Shown here one piece after another: positions 7,698 through 16,257 of a DNA stretch of 64,000 nt (position 1 is its first letter; each line of letters begins with the position of its first letter). The stretch lies in NCBI RefSeq assembly GCF_000720175.1, contig NZ_JOIX01000008.1, forward strand, positions 91,679-155,678. Reading direction: 5' to 3'. A program made the position numbers and the translations under genes. This stretch comes from Streptomyces sp. NRRL S-337 (GTDB lineage Bacteria > Actinomycetota > Actinomycetes > Streptomycetales > Streptomycetaceae). The notes under the pieces were generated by a model that worked only from the letters and a program-made list of their open reading frames with translations, did no database searches and was not told the origin of the DNA.

Positions 7698-8833
7698 AGC
7701 TTCGGCGCAATCTCTTCGGTCCAGATACGCTTCCGCTCCTCCGGCGCCATGTGGCAGGCGGAGAAGTGTCCTCCCCCACCGGCTACGCCCCCATTGGCGG
7801 GGGTGCCCCCACTGCCCGCCTCGCGCAGCTCGGGGCGGACCGTACGGGTGAGGTTGTCCTTCGGGACGTCCGCGTACGGGCAGCGGGGGTTGAAGGCACA
7901 GCCGGACGGGACGTTGATCAGGCTGGGCGGGGAGCCCTTGACCGGGATCAGCCGCTCGGTCTGCTCCCGGTCGATGCGCGGCATGGAGCCGAGCAGCCCC
8001 CAGGTGTAGGGGTGCTGGGGCTCGTAGAAGACCTTCTCGGCCGGGCCGCGCTCGATGCACCGCCCGCCGTACATCACCAGCAGGTCGTCGGCGAGCTCGG
8101 CGACCACGCCCAGGTCGTGGGTGATGATGATGACCGCCGAGCCGAACTCCTTCTGCAGATCACGGATCAGGTCCAGGATCTGCGCCTGGACGGTGACGTC
8201 CAGGGCGGTGGTCGGCTCGTCCGCGATGAGCAGCTCGGGGTTGTTCACCAGCGCCATCGCGATCATCGCGCGCTGGCGCATACCGCCGGAGAACTGGTGC
8301 GGATGGTCGTCCACCCGCTTGTCCGGCTGCGGGATGCCGACCCGGTCGAGCATCTCGATCGCCCGCTTGCGCGCGGTCTTCTTGTCCACGTCGTTGTGGA
8401 CGCGGTAGGCCTCCACGATCTGGCTGCCGATGGAGTAGAACGGGTGCAGCGCGGACAGCGGATCCTGGAAGATCATGGCCATCTCGCGGCCACGCAGCCG
8501 GCGCACCTCGTCCGGGTCCGCGGAGACCAGCTCCTTGCCGTCCAGCCAGATCTCGCCGGACATCCGGACCTTGTTGCGCTGCTGGCGCGAGGCGCGGTGC
8601 AGGCCCATCACGGCCAGCGAGGTCACCGACTTGCCGGAGCCGGACTCGCCGACGATGCCGAGCGTCTTGCCCTTCTCCAGGCTGAACGTCAGCCCGTCGA
8701 CGGACTTCACCACGCCGTCGTCGGTGGGGAAGTGCACCTTCAGGTCGCGTACGTCGAGGAACGCGGACGTCTGCGGTGCCGTTTTCGTGGTGGCCGCCTC
8801 AGCGGCGGTCCTGTCCTCGGAGGAGTCGGTCAC
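7694..8833 (-). CDS. oppD: Oligopeptide ABC importer, ATP-binding protein OppD/DppD
   Basis: A 379-residue ATPase with Walker [10 protein letters not shown], signature [14 protein letters not shown], Walker [12 protein letters not shown] and H-loop ITHDLG, followed by the peptide-importer C-terminal domain ([15 protein letters not shown]). It starts at GTG 8833, overlapping the permease stop by 4 bases, and overlaps oppF at its own end. Near the C-terminus, between VRPELREAG and HFSACHMAP, there is a Gly-rich insert ([16 protein letters not shown]) encoded by a GC-rich palindromic element at 7771-7813, which looks like an in-frame repeat insertion in a non-essential loop. Confidence 0.93.
   Translation of the reverse strand: MTDSSEDRTAAEAATTKTAPQTSAFLDVRDLKVHFPTDDGVVKSVDGLTFSLEKGKTLGIVGESGSGKSVTSLAVMGLHRASRQQRNKVRMSGEIWLDGKELVSADPDEVRRLRGREMAMIFQDPLSALHPFYSIGSQIVEAYRVHNDVDKKTARKRAIEMLDRVGIPQPDKRVDDHPHQFSGGMRQRAMIAMALVNNPELLIADEPTTALDVTVQAQILDLIRDLQKEFGSAVIIITHDLGVVAELADDLLVMYGGRCIERGPAEKVFYEPQHPYTWGLLGSMPRIDREQTERLIPVKGSPPSLINVPSGCAFNPRCPYADVPKDNLTRTVRPELREAGSGGTPANGGVAGGGGHFSACHMAPEERKRIWTEEIAPKL
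7771..7813. repeat. GC-rich palindromic repeat-like element inside oppD
   Basis: The element contains runs CTCCCCCACC, CGCCCCC, GGGGGTG and CCCCCAC arranged as overlapping inverted repeats; CCCCC at 7788-7792 pairs with GGGGG at 7799-7803 around a 6-base loop. It encodes the Gly-rich insert of OppD and stays in frame. It resembles the C/G-run palindromes that recur in Streptomyces genomes, a family recognised here by eye only. Confidence 0.4.
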
Positions 8834-9840
8834 GAGAGCCTCACCCGCGGGTCGACGGCGGCGTACAGAACGTCCACCACCAGGTTGCATATGACGATGA
8901 AGAACGCGGCGAGCAGGGTGACGCCGAGGATGTTCGGCAGGTCGTTGGCGTTGATCGCCTCGACGGCGAAGGCGCCGACTCCCTTGAGCGAGAAGACCTG
9001 TTCGGTGATGAGCGCACCGCCGAGCAGCAGGCCGAGGTCCATGCCGAAGACGGTGATGATCGGGGTGAGCGCGGCGCGCAGACCGTGCCGGACGACCACC
9101 TTGCGCTCCGGCAGGCCCTTGGCGCGGGCCGTGCGGATGAAGTCCTCGGCCAGCGTCTCCAGCATGCCGGCCCGGGTGAGCCGCGCGTAGAGCGCGGAGT
9201 AGAGGAAGGCCAGGGTGACCCAGGGCAGCACCAGGGTGCGGGCCCACAGGAACGGGTTGTCCAGCAGCGGCACGTAGTCGCTGCGTTCGAAGATCGGCCA
9301 CTGGTAGGTGAACAGGGCCAGGGCCAGCGCGCCGGTGAAGAACATCGGGAGGGAGACGCCGGCCAGCGCCACGCCCATCGCCGCACGGTCGAAGAACGAA
9401 CCGGGGCGCAGCGCGGAGAGCACGCCGGTGGCGACGCCGGAGACGACCCAGAGCACGGCCGCGCCGGCGGCGAGCGAGAGTGTCACCGGGAGCCGGGACT
9501 GGATCTCCGGCCAGACCTCGATGTGCGTCTTGAACGAGTAGCCGAAGCACGGCACGTGGCACTTGGCCGCTTCCGGGCCGAACTTGTAGTCGACGCCGGC
9601 GAAGATGCCCTTGAGGAAGTCCCAGTACTGCTCGTACACGGGCTTGTCCAGGCCGAGGTTCTTCTTCACCGCGGCGATGTCCGCGGCCGTGGGGGCCTTT
9701 CCGATGTACTGCTGGGCAAGCTGGTCGGTGCTCTGCCCGGCCAGTTTCGGCAGCAGGAAGAAGATGCCAAAAGTGACCGCGCTGACGATCAGCAGCAGGA
9801 TCACTGCGCTGATCAACCTGCGGATGATGTACGAGAACAC
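8830..9840 (-). CDS. oppB: Oligopeptide ABC importer permease OppB/DppB
   Basis: A 336-residue membrane protein beginning MFSYIIRRLISAVILLLIVSAVTF, the characteristic start of DppB/OppB permeases. The EAA loop is seen as ARAKGLPERKVVVRHGLRAALTP (the segment that docks on the ATPases), and the protein ends PRVRLS. A large periplasm-side insert (about residues 35-100) contains two cysteines (CHVPCFGYS). GTG 9840 is used; no good ribosome binding site precedes it, and a strong hairpin lies just upstream, so its expression may depend on processing or read-through from the binding-protein gene. Its stop overlaps oppD. Confidence 0.92.
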   Translation of the reverse strand: MFSYIIRRLISAVILLLIVSAVTFGIFFLLPKLAGQSTDQLAQQYIGKAPTAADIAAVKKNLGLDKPVYEQYWDFLKGIFAGVDYKFGPEAAKCHVPCFGYSFKTHIEVWPEIQSRLPVTLSLAAGAAVLWVVSGVATGVLSALRPGSFFDRAAMGVALAGVSLPMFFTGALALALFTYQWPIFERSDYVPLLDNPFLWARTLVLPWVTLAFLYSALYARLTRAGMLETLAEDFIRTARAKGLPERKVVVRHGLRAALTPIITVFGMDLGLLLGGALITEQVFSLKGVGAFAVEAINANDLPNILGVTLLAAFFIVICNLVVDVLYAAVDPRVRLS

Positions 9841-9858
9841 GGGGATGCGGCGTCGGCG

Positions 9859-9886
9859 CCGCGGGCCGGCCGGGACCGGCCCGCGG
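9859..9886 (-). terminator. Perfect 11-bp intercistronic hairpin between the binding-protein and oppB genes
   Basis: CCGCGGGCCGG and CCGGCCCGCGG flank a 6-base loop (CCGGGA). There is no T-run, so it is more likely a partial terminator or RNA-stabilising stem that lets the binding protein be made in excess over the membrane proteins, as in many ABC importer operons. Confidence 0.6.
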
Positions 9887-9918
9887 ACACCAATGCCTTC
9901 ACCTGCCTTCCAGGGCTG

Positions 9919-11673
9919 CTACTTCTTGACGCCGATGTTGAGGTAGTCGTACTGACCGCTGAAGGCCGAGGTGGACACCAGGTTGGTGGCCTTGGGCGAG
10001 CGGTACATCAGGACCTTGAAGTAGGTGAGCGGGACCAGCGCCGCCTGCTCCATCGTCTTCTTGTCGATCTCGGCGTACGCCTTCTCGCGGGCCGCCTTGT
10101 CGGTGTTGGCGATGGCCGTCTCGAGCAGCTTGTTGATCTCCGGGTCGTCCAGCTCGGACAGGTTGGTGTTGCCGGACTTGCTGATCGCCTTGCCGTTCAG
10201 GATCTGCTGCAGGTAGCCGTAGCCGGTGGGGAAGTCGGAGCCCCACTGCATCATGATCAGGCCGACGTTGTTCTTCTTGTTGAACGCCGGCACACCGGCG
10301 TAGTCCGAGAAGTACTTGCTCGTCGGGTACGACTGGATCTTGGCGGTGACGCCGATCTTCTTGAGTGACTCGATGACCGAGGTGGCCGCGTCGACCTCGT
10401 CCTGGCGGTCGTTGCGGGCCAGGATCGTGGTCGTGGCCTTGCCGGCGCCGCACTTGTCCCAGTGCTTCTTGGCCTCGGCCAGGTCGAGCTTGTCGCCGTC
10501 GTACTTCTGCGGGTACAGGTCGTACTTCTGGTAGCCGGCGATGTCGGTCGGCAGGACCGTGGAGGCCAGCTCACCGCGGATCGGGCCGCCGAGCGCGGTC
10601 TGCACGGCCTTCTTGTCGATCGCGTACTCGACCGCCTTGCGGCACTCAAGGTTGTCGAACGGCTTCACCTTGGTGTTGATCGCCGTGTAGACGAGGCGCT
10701 GGCCGAGCGCGTTGTCGGTGTTGGCCTTCTCGTCGGCGTTGGTCAGGAGCTGGGCCTGCGTCTGGCCGTCGACGCCGCGGCCGGCCAGGTCGACCAGGGT
10801 GTTGCCGGACTGGAGGTCCTTGTCGATCGTCGACTGGGCGACCTTCAGGTTCAGCACGATCTTGTCCGGGAGCTGCTTGCGCAGCGGGTCGGTCTTCGCC
10901 GACCACTGCGGGTTGCGGACCAGGGTGAGCTGCTTGCCCTCCTGGTAGCTCTGGAACTTGTACGAGCCGGTGGACAGCACGGACTTGGTGTAGTCCGCGC
11001 CCTTGTCCTTGGCCTGCGGGACCGGCGCGGTCTGCGGGGCGCTGACCAGGTAGTCGAACTCGGCGAACGGCTTCTTGAGGTGGAAGACGATCGTCTGGTC
11101 GTCGGGCGTCTCGATGGACTTCAGGCCGGCCTTGCTCTTGTCCTTGTACGGACCCTTGTAGCCGCCGCCGTCGTTGTCCTTGAGGAACTGCTGGAAGTAG
11201 TTCGGGCCCAGCGAGAGCACGTCACGCGCGAAGTTGGAGCGCTCCACGGCGTACTTGACGTCCTGCGAGGTGACGGTGGAGCCGTCCTCGTACTTGACGC
11301 CCTTGCGGAGCTTGTACGTCCAGGTCTTGCCGCCGTCGCTGGGCTTGCCCATGGACTCGGCGAGGTCCGGGACCAGCTCGTTGCCCTTGGTGCCGGGGCC
11401 CGGCTTGAAGGTGGTGAGCGGGCGCGCGTAGAGCCGGCTGAAGTTGTAGATGAAGGCGTAGTAGGTGTTGCCCGGGTCGAACGACTCGGGGGCGTCGCTC
11501 ATGGCGTAGGTGACGGTGCCGCCCTTGGCGTCCGAGGCGTTGACGACGCCCTTGGTGGCCGCGTTGGCCTCGCCGGAGCCTTCCGAGGAGCCCTTGCCCC
11601 CGCTGCAGCCGGCCAGCAAAAGGCCCGCACTGGTGATGGCCGCTATGGTCGCGACCGGAACTGACCTTCGCAT
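9919..11673 (-). CDS. Peptide ABC importer substrate-binding lipoprotein
   Basis: A 584-residue family-5 extracellular solute-binding protein. The signal peptide ends in a lipobox (LLLAGC, Cys23), so it is anchored to the outer face of the membrane. Family text includes FDPGNTYYAFIYNFSRLYARPL near the N-terminus, YTYKLRKG-like WTYKLRKGVKYEDGS, and IVFHLKKPFAEFDYL. ATG 11673 follows AAGGGGA. It sits between oppC and oppB, an order different from the textbook A-B-C-D-F arrangement. The ligand is probably an oligopeptide, judging by the OppDF-type ATPases. Four tandem 11-base repeats lie immediately upstream. Confidence 0.92.
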   Translation of the reverse strand: MRRSVPVATIAAITSAGLLLAGCSGGKGSSEGSGEANAATKGVVNASDAKGGTVTYAMSDAPESFDPGNTYYAFIYNFSRLYARPLTTFKPGPGTKGNELVPDLAESMGKPSDGGKTWTYKLRKGVKYEDGSTVTSQDVKYAVERSNFARDVLSLGPNYFQQFLKDNDGGGYKGPYKDKSKAGLKSIETPDDQTIVFHLKKPFAEFDYLVSAPQTAPVPQAKDKGADYTKSVLSTGSYKFQSYQEGKQLTLVRNPQWSAKTDPLRKQLPDKIVLNLKVAQSTIDKDLQSGNTLVDLAGRGVDGQTQAQLLTNADEKANTDNALGQRLVYTAINTKVKPFDNLECRKAVEYAIDKKAVQTALGGPIRGELASTVLPTDIAGYQKYDLYPQKYDGDKLDLAEAKKHWDKCGAGKATTTILARNDRQDEVDAATSVIESLKKIGVTAKIQSYPTSKYFSDYAGVPAFNKKNNVGLIMMQWGSDFPTGYGYLQQILNGKAISKSGNTNLSELDDPEINKLLETAIANTDKAAREKAYAEIDKKTMEQAALVPLTYFKVLMYRSPKATNLVSTSAFSGQYDYLNIGVKK

Positions 11674-11688
11674 GGTGGTCGGTGTCCC

Positions 11689-11732
11689 CTTCGTTCGGTC
11701 TTCGTACGGTCTTCGTTCGGTCTTCGTTCGTC
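11689..11732. repeat. Four tandem 11-bp repeats upstream of the peptide-binding-protein gene
   Basis: The unit on the plus strand is CTTCGTTCGGT. Copies lie at 11689-11699 (perfect), 11700-11710 (one mismatch, CTTCGTACGGT), 11711-11721 (perfect) and 11722-11732 (two mismatches at the end). The period equals about one DNA helical turn, which would place every copy on the same face of the helix. The array ends 16 bases upstream of the binding-protein ATG, so it lies in its leader or promoter. Confidence 0.75.
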
Positions 11733-11787
11733 GAGAAACGTCACAACACAAAGCGCGGTGGCGGCTGGGCGGACGCCCGCGGTGCCG

Positions 11788-12786
11788 TCAGCGGCTGCGC
11801 GGGTCCAGCGCGTCCCGCAGACCGTCACCGAGCAGGTTGAACGCGAGCACGGTGACGAAGATCGCGAGGCCGGGGACGATCATGTACTGGGGGTCGACCT
11901 CGTAGTACTTGACCGCCTGGTTGAGCATGCCGCCCCAGGAGGCCTGGGGCGGCTGGATGCCGACGCCCAGGAAGCTCAGCGCGGCCTCGAAGAGGATGTT
12001 GGAGGGGATCAGCAGCGTCGAGTAGACGATGATGGGGCCCACCAGGTTGGGCAGCAGCTCCCGGAAGAGGATGAACGGTCCGCGCGCGCCCATGCCCCGG
12101 GCGGCGTCCACGAATTCCCGCTCGCGCAGCGACAGGGTCTGCGCCCGCACGATCCGTCCCATGTACGGCCAGTTGAAGAAGCCGATCACGAAGATCAGTA
12201 CCGAGATGTGCAGCGGCAGGCCCTCCAGGCCGAAGGCGCCGCCCTGCAGCGAGGCGGAGATCGCGATGGCGAACAGCAGCAGCGGGAACGCCAGGAAGAC
12301 GTCCATCATGCGGCTGATGAAGGCGTCCACCCGCCCGCGGTAGAAACCGGCGATCACGCCGAGCACGGTGCCGATGGCGACCGACAGCAGCGTGGCGCCG
12401 AACGCCACGATCAGCGACACCCAGGAGCCCTCCAGGACCCGGGCGAGCAGATCACGGCCGAACTTCGGGTCCACGCCGAGCAGGTGGTCCCCGCTCATCC
12501 CGCCGAAGTCCCCCTTGGGCAGCGTGGTGTTGGGGTCGATCAGCGACTCGTTGGGCGCGTTGGGGTCCAGCCCCAGCAGGGCCTGCAGCGGGCGGGAGAA
12601 CGCCGCGACGGCGATCAGCAGGATGACAACGATGGCACCGGCCACCGCGACCTTGTCCCGCCGGAAGCGCAGCCATGCGATCTGGCCGAGCGAGCGCCCT
12701 TCGATGCGCTTGCTCGCCACGCCCTCCAGCACCGCTTCCGGCTGCGCCTCGGCAGCCGCCCCGGTGGTCTCGATCGGTGCGGTCAC
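11788..12786 (-). CDS. oppC: Oligopeptide ABC importer permease OppC/DppC
   Basis: A 332-residue permease with an N-terminal cytoplasmic region and the OppC N-domain (SLGQIAWLRFRRDKVAVAGAIVV), a periplasmic loop containing HLLGVDPKFGRDLLARVLEG, and the EAA motif EFVDAARGMGARGPFILFRELLPN. It ends LGDGLRDALDPRSR, typical of OppC/DppC. GTG 12786 is preceded by AAAGG. It is the promoter-proximal gene of the importer operon, so the order is C, binding protein, B, D, F. Confidence 0.92.
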   Translation of the reverse strand: MTAPIETTGAAAEAQPEAVLEGVASKRIEGRSLGQIAWLRFRRDKVAVAGAIVVILLIAVAAFSRPLQALLGLDPNAPNESLIDPNTTLPKGDFGGMSGDHLLGVDPKFGRDLLARVLEGSWVSLIVAFGATLLSVAIGTVLGVIAGFYRGRVDAFISRMMDVFLAFPLLLFAIAISASLQGGAFGLEGLPLHISVLIFVIGFFNWPYMGRIVRAQTLSLREREFVDAARGMGARGPFILFRELLPNLVGPIIVYSTLLIPSNILFEAALSFLGVGIQPPQASWGGMLNQAVKYYEVDPQYMIVPGLAIFVTVLAFNLLGDGLRDALDPRSR

Positions 12787-13151
12787 GGTGCCTTTGACCC
12801 CTCTCGGCCGACGGTGGCCGGCCCCTGCCCGCCGCGGTAGCGGCCTGGTTCACGTCAATTGGTGCACTTCGGAGCAAGTCCGGCCACCTTCGCGGGAGTT
12901 CACCTTGCGGAAGGAAGCGGTTCACACGACGCCGACCGGAATGTCGCTCGCACATAGGACCGAGGCCCTTGTTGGTTCCGGAGTCTTCATCCCCTTCGCG
13001 ATCAGTCACCAGCCCTGACGGGGAAAGGATGCGCAACTGTGATGTGCTCCACGGCTTTCCGTTATACGGACACAAGTTCGGGCTGAGCGGAGCCGAGAGC
13101 CGCGGGAGAGCACCTCAACCGCGGGGCGTACGGGGCGAATTCAGCGCAAAA
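12787..13151. other. Intergenic region with the probable opp operon promoter
   Basis: No protein gene is supported here. The transcript of oppC must start in this region and run leftward. A small dyad CCGTTATACGG lies around 13060-13070, and a TTGACG-like hexamer (minus strand) occurs near 12855; neither is convincing alone. The right end is bounded by the terminator of the SseB-like gene. Confidence 0.5.
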
Positions 13152-13182
13152 CCCCTGTCGGAGCGACACGCTCCGACAGGGG
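13152..13182 (-). terminator. Intrinsic terminator of the SseB-like gene
   Basis: CCCCTGTCGGAGCG and CGCTCCGACAGGGG form a perfect 14-bp stem with a 3-base loop. On the minus strand it is followed by TTTT and begins 10 bases after the stop of the gene at 13193-13990: a textbook rho-independent terminator, unusual for this GC-rich genome. Confidence 0.9.
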
Positions 13183-13192
13183 AGACCGGCTG

Positions 13193-13990
13193 TCAGTAAG
13201 GCCGCGGGTAGCCGTAGCCGTACGAGGGCGCCGGCGGCCGGGCCGGCTGCTGGGTGTAGCCGTCACGGTCGAAGAACGGCCGCGCGGCGGCCCGCATCCA
13301 CATGGCGACCGGGTCGTACTCGTCGTTCATCGCGACCGTGGAGACCGGCAATCCGTCCGGAACGGCACCGATCGACTGCTGGATCATCAACCGGGCCGAA
13401 TCCACCGCCTGCGGGCCGGTGTCGTACAGATCCAGACCGATCGCCAGATACGGGGCGCCGAGCGCGGGCTGCACCCAGGCGCGGCGCAACGACCGTACGG
13501 CGGGCGTGCGGTGGGCGTTCTGCGCCAGCAGCGCGTAGAACTGCGGGATGTCGATGACCGGGTCGGAGATCCGCAGCGGGCCGGCGGGCAGCCGGTCGAG
13601 CCCGCCGGCGATCCGGCGCAGGTCCAGCCAGGGAATGCCGACTCCGCCGCCGGGAGCGTGCGGATTCAGCCACAGTCCCCAGCGGTCGGGAAAGAGCGCG
13701 GCGGCGATCTCCAGGCCGCTGACGACCTCGTGGTCGCGGTTCCAGCCGGAGGCGGCGAGTTCGGGCGCGGAGGTCACGCAGGGCGCGTAACCGAGGCCGT
13801 CGACCTCCATGTTCCCGTACTGCGCGTCGGGCGAACCGGCCCGGCCGTGCCAGAGCAGCATCCAGACCTGGCCCGCGGCGAGTGCGTGCAGCAGGGCTTC
13901 GTAGGCGTCGTAACGGCCGGGCGAGACCTGCTGCAGCAGCTGCTCCAGCTGTCCGGCCGCCGCCGGCCCCTGATGCGCACCCGCACTCAC
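13193..13990 (-). CDS. SseB-family protein (enhanced serine sensitivity, C-terminal domain)
   Basis: A 265-residue soluble protein recognised by the pattern YDAYEALLHALAAGQVWMLLWHGRAGSPDAQYGNMEVDGLGYAPCVTS, followed by GWNRDHEVVSGLEIAAALFPDRWGLWLNPHAPGGGVGIPW, which is typical of actinobacterial SseB-like proteins, and by a C-terminal SseB domain (about residues 150-245). The tail is Pro/Tyr/Gly rich. GTG 13990 has GAGGGGAC upstream. A second SseB-like gene lies just upstream on the same strand. In E. coli SseB affects serine sensitivity; the biochemical role here is unknown. Confidence 0.8.
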   Translation of the reverse strand: MSAGAHQGPAAAGQLEQLLQQVSPGRYDAYEALLHALAAGQVWMLLWHGRAGSPDAQYGNMEVDGLGYAPCVTSAPELAASGWNRDHEVVSGLEIAAALFPDRWGLWLNPHAPGGGVGIPWLDLRRIAGGLDRLPAGPLRISDPVIDIPQFYALLAQNAHRTPAVRSLRRAWVQPALGAPYLAIGLDLYDTGPQAVDSARLMIQQSIGAVPDGLPVSTVAMNDEYDPVAMWMRAAARPFFDRDGYTQQPARPPAPSYGYGYPRPY

Positions 13991-14110
13991 GTGGTCCGTC
14001 CCCTCTCTCGGCAGGGCACGTGTGGGTGCGCCCGCGCGTCATCCAACCAGCTTAGGGCTTGCCGATGGTCCAGGGCCGGAAGGCCGCGGCGTCCGCAACA
14101 ACGGCGAACC

Positions 14111-14914
14111 CTAGGAGTGCTCGCGCGAGTAGAAGGGCCGTACCCGCTCCAGCATCCAGTCGGCGACCGGGTCGCCCTGGGCGAGGTCGAGCATGACGAG
14201 CTGTACGGGCCAGGGCACCGGCACCGCACCCAGGGCACGCCCCAGGCCCGCGAGCACCGCGTCGCGGGCGGATCCGTCGTGCAGCGCCTCGGGGACCGTG
14301 GCGACCTGGACACCGACGAACAGTGCGGGCGTGTCGCCTTCGACACTGGCCAGGACACGCCGGGCAGTCAGGACAATTCCGACGCCGGAGAACTCCAGTC
14401 CGGCGGCGGCCAGGAAGTCCACCGGCTCGTCCTGCCAGTCCGGTTCGAAGAGCCGCACCCGGCCGCCGCCCGGCAGCCCGCCGGTGTCCGGTTCCTGACG
14501 TCCCGAGCGGCACAATTCGGCCACCGCGGGCGGCGGTACCGGGACGCCGACCGTCCCGTCCGGGTTCACCACGATCCCGATCTTCGGCGGCAGCCCGCGG
14601 GCGAACTCCCGGGCCGGCGCGACGGTGAAGGACATGTGCGAGCCGACGACCCGCAGGAACTCCTGCTCGGAGCTGTAGACCGGGACGTAGGCCAGCCCGC
14701 CGATCTCGACGGTGGGCAGGTCCAGCCCGGCGGTACCCAGGCCCGCGCCCTGCGGACCGCCGCCGTTGGGCAGCGGCACCCACACCCGGCTGCGGCCCAG
14801 GACCTCGACGATCCGGCCGCCGGCGCCGGGATGCCCGACCGAGGCGGCCAGCACCTCTTCGAGCTCGTTCGCCGGCCAGGCCAGCTGCGGTATCCCCTGC
14901 TCCGGAAAGTTCAT
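14111..14914 (-). CDS. SseB-family protein, second paralogue
   Basis: A 267-residue protein with the same two-part layout as its neighbour: an N-terminal SseB domain (ELEEVLAASVGHPGAGGRIVEVL, VWVPLPN, YVPVYSSEQEFLRVV, NPDGTVGVPVPPPAVAEL) and a C-terminal half (VQLVMLDLAQGDPVADWMLERVRPFY) similar to the end of the first protein. ATG 14914 is preferred (GGGTGG upstream); GTG 14935 and ATG 14920 are alternatives. The gap of 120 bases to the next gene suggests the pair is co-transcribed. The tandem pair is a conserved Streptomyces arrangement by my recollection; function is unknown. Confidence 0.75.
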   Translation of the reverse strand: MNFPEQGIPQLAWPANELEEVLAASVGHPGAGGRIVEVLGRSRVWVPLPNGGGPQGAGLGTAGLDLPTVEIGGLAYVPVYSSEQEFLRVVGSHMSFTVAPAREFARGLPPKIGIVVNPDGTVGVPVPPPAVAELCRSGRQEPDTGGLPGGGRVRLFEPDWQDEPVDFLAAAGLEFSGVGIVLTARRVLASVEGDTPALFVGVQVATVPEALHDGSARDAVLAGLGRALGAVPVPWPVQLVMLDLAQGDPVADWMLERVRPFYSREHS

Positions 14915-15047
14915 CTGCATCCACCCGTGTTCCACACCGCACTCCGCGCTTTCTGGCCCATGACCCTAGACGAGAGAAAGCGGTGGCCGCGCCCGCCGGG
15001 CGGGTCGCGCTGCTGCGAGCGGCCGCGCGGGCAAAAGCAGGCGCCGG

Positions 15048-15788
15048 TCAGCGGAAGGTGAGGGTTTCCAGGGCGCTGGCCGCGCGGCGGTCCAGCAGCA
15101 CGGCCGAGGCGAATCCCCGCGGCAGCCGGGCCGCCTCCGCGCCGCCGACCAGGTGGGACACCGCCCGGCGGTGCCGGGCGAAGGCGTACCCCGACACCCC
15201 GCGGCCGCGCGCCTCCTGGCCGGCCCGGGCCACCTCCGGTGTCACGTCGAGCAGGACGAGATGCAGCCCGCGGCCGCCGCGGCCGGCCGCCCGGGCGATC
15301 CAGCGGCGCACCCACACGAGCGTCCCGCAGTCGTGCACCACCACGCTGCGGCCGGAGCGCAGTGCCCTGCCGAGCGCGAGATAGTGCGCGGCGCGGACCA
15401 GTGGGCGGTACAGGCCGTAGGGCAGCCGGCGCAGTCTGCCGCGTTCGAAGCGCTCGCGGACGTCCTGGGAGTCGATCCGGTGCACCTCGGCCCCGCCGCC
15501 GTCCAGCGGTGGCACGACCCGGTGCATCAGGGTGCTCTTGCCGCTGCCGGGCAGGCCGGAGACGACCACCAGGTCACCGGGCGGGAACCGCAGCTCGGCG
15601 GCCCGGGCCCGGCCGTCGCCGCGCAGGTCCACCACCCGCGCCCCGCGCCCCGGCCGGACGACCGGGCGGGCCGGGCGCCGGGCCCGGGGTGCGGCGGCGC
15701 GGACCGTCACCGGCTCGGCGGCGCGGACCGTCACCGGCTCTTCGGGTCCGGCCCCCGATGTGGCCGCGAGTGCCGCGTCCCTGTGCAT
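15048..15788 (-). CDS. P-loop kinase-like protein (AAA_33 / zeta-toxin-like fold)
   Basis: A 246-residue protein. Walker A is VVVSGLPGSGKSTLMHR around residues 75-91. Downstream features are RIDSQDVRERFE, VVVHDCGTLVWVRRW and VLLDVTPEVARAGQEARGRGVSGYAFARHRR, which fits small-molecule or nucleotide kinases of the AAA_33/zeta group. The N-terminal 60 residues are Ala/Arg/Pro-rich and contain a tandem duplication (PVTVRAAEPVTVRAA). ATG 15788 is chosen over GTG 15797 because GGAGG lies 8 bases before it. It is divergent from the glycine riboswitch transcript. The phosphate acceptor is unknown. Confidence 0.7.
   Translation of the reverse strand: MHRDAALAATSGAGPEEPVTVRAAEPVTVRAAAPRARRPARPVVRPGRGARVVDLRGDGRARAAELRFPPGDLVVVSGLPGSGKSTLMHRVVPPLDGGGAEVHRIDSQDVRERFERGRLRRLPYGLYRPLVRAAHYLALGRALRSGRSVVVHDCGTLVWVRRWIARAAGRGGRGLHLVLLDVTPEVARAGQEARGRGVSGYAFARHRRAVSHLVGGAEAARLPRGFASAVLLDRRAASALETLTFR
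15693..15740. repeat. Perfect 24-bp tandem duplication in the kinase-like gene
   Basis: Two adjacent identical 24-base units (15693-15716 and 15717-15740) encode the doubled PVTVRAA(A/E) segment of the disordered N-terminus. Eight codons per unit keep the frame; likely a recent slippage product. Confidence 0.85.
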
Positions 15789-16020
15789 CGTGATCACCCT
15801 CCCCGTCCGGGTTACGGTCCGGCCCGAGGCCGGTTCCCTACCCGCAGAGTGTCAAGAAAAGGTAATGACCATCAAGGTGATTGTCCGATCCGCCCACGTC
15901 GGGGACGGTGCGCCGACCGGCCCTCCTGTATTCGGCGATCCCGTGCAATGATGTGCGCGCCACGTGCACATCTCGGTTCACCCGTGCACCGCCAACTCCA
16001 TACCGGCCGCTTGAATCCGC

Positions 16021-16222
16021 GCGGGAGAGTCCCCGGCCGCCACGGCGGGGCGCCGAAGGAGCAAGTCCTCCCTTGAATCTCTCAGGCCCCTATACCGCGC
16101 GGGCGAGGCAGATCTGAAAAGCGAGTCCGGCCCGGCCCACGGGGCGGCTCCACCCAAGGTGCAAACCGGGCCCGTTCGCGGGCTCCCGGTGAACCTCTCA
16201 GGTTCCGATGACAGATGGGGAG
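16021..16222 (+). ncRNA. Tandem glycine riboswitch upstream of gcvT
   Basis: Two adjacent aptamers are readable. The first runs from GCGGGAGAGTCC through CGCCGAAGGAGCAA and GAATCTCTCAGGC to GGCGAGGCAGATCTGAAAAG. The second follows with CACCCAAGGTGCAAACC, GTGAACCTCTCAGGTTCC and GATGACAGATGGGGAG. These blocks are the conserved cores of the cooperative glycine riboswitch (gcvT motif). It ends 35 bases before the gcvT ATG, so it can act on translation or on early termination. Glycine binding normally turns on the cleavage system genes downstream. Confidence 0.95.
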
Positions 16223-16257
16223 AACGTCTTGTCACCCCTGCCTGGGAGCCCAGAACC

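Noticed and set aside
12969..13199. 76-residue frame in the opp promoter region
   Set aside because: No homology text, overlaps the terminator of the SseB-like gene on the other strand, and codon use is unlike real genes.
13781..13790. TAA on the plus strand as a TTA codon in the SseB-like gene
   Set aside because: Checked against the frame from GTG 13990: it spans GGT TAC and is not a TTA codon.
16159..16257. Longer N-terminus for GcvT
   Set aside because: The extension would be translated from the second glycine aptamer; the conserved protein starts at 16258.
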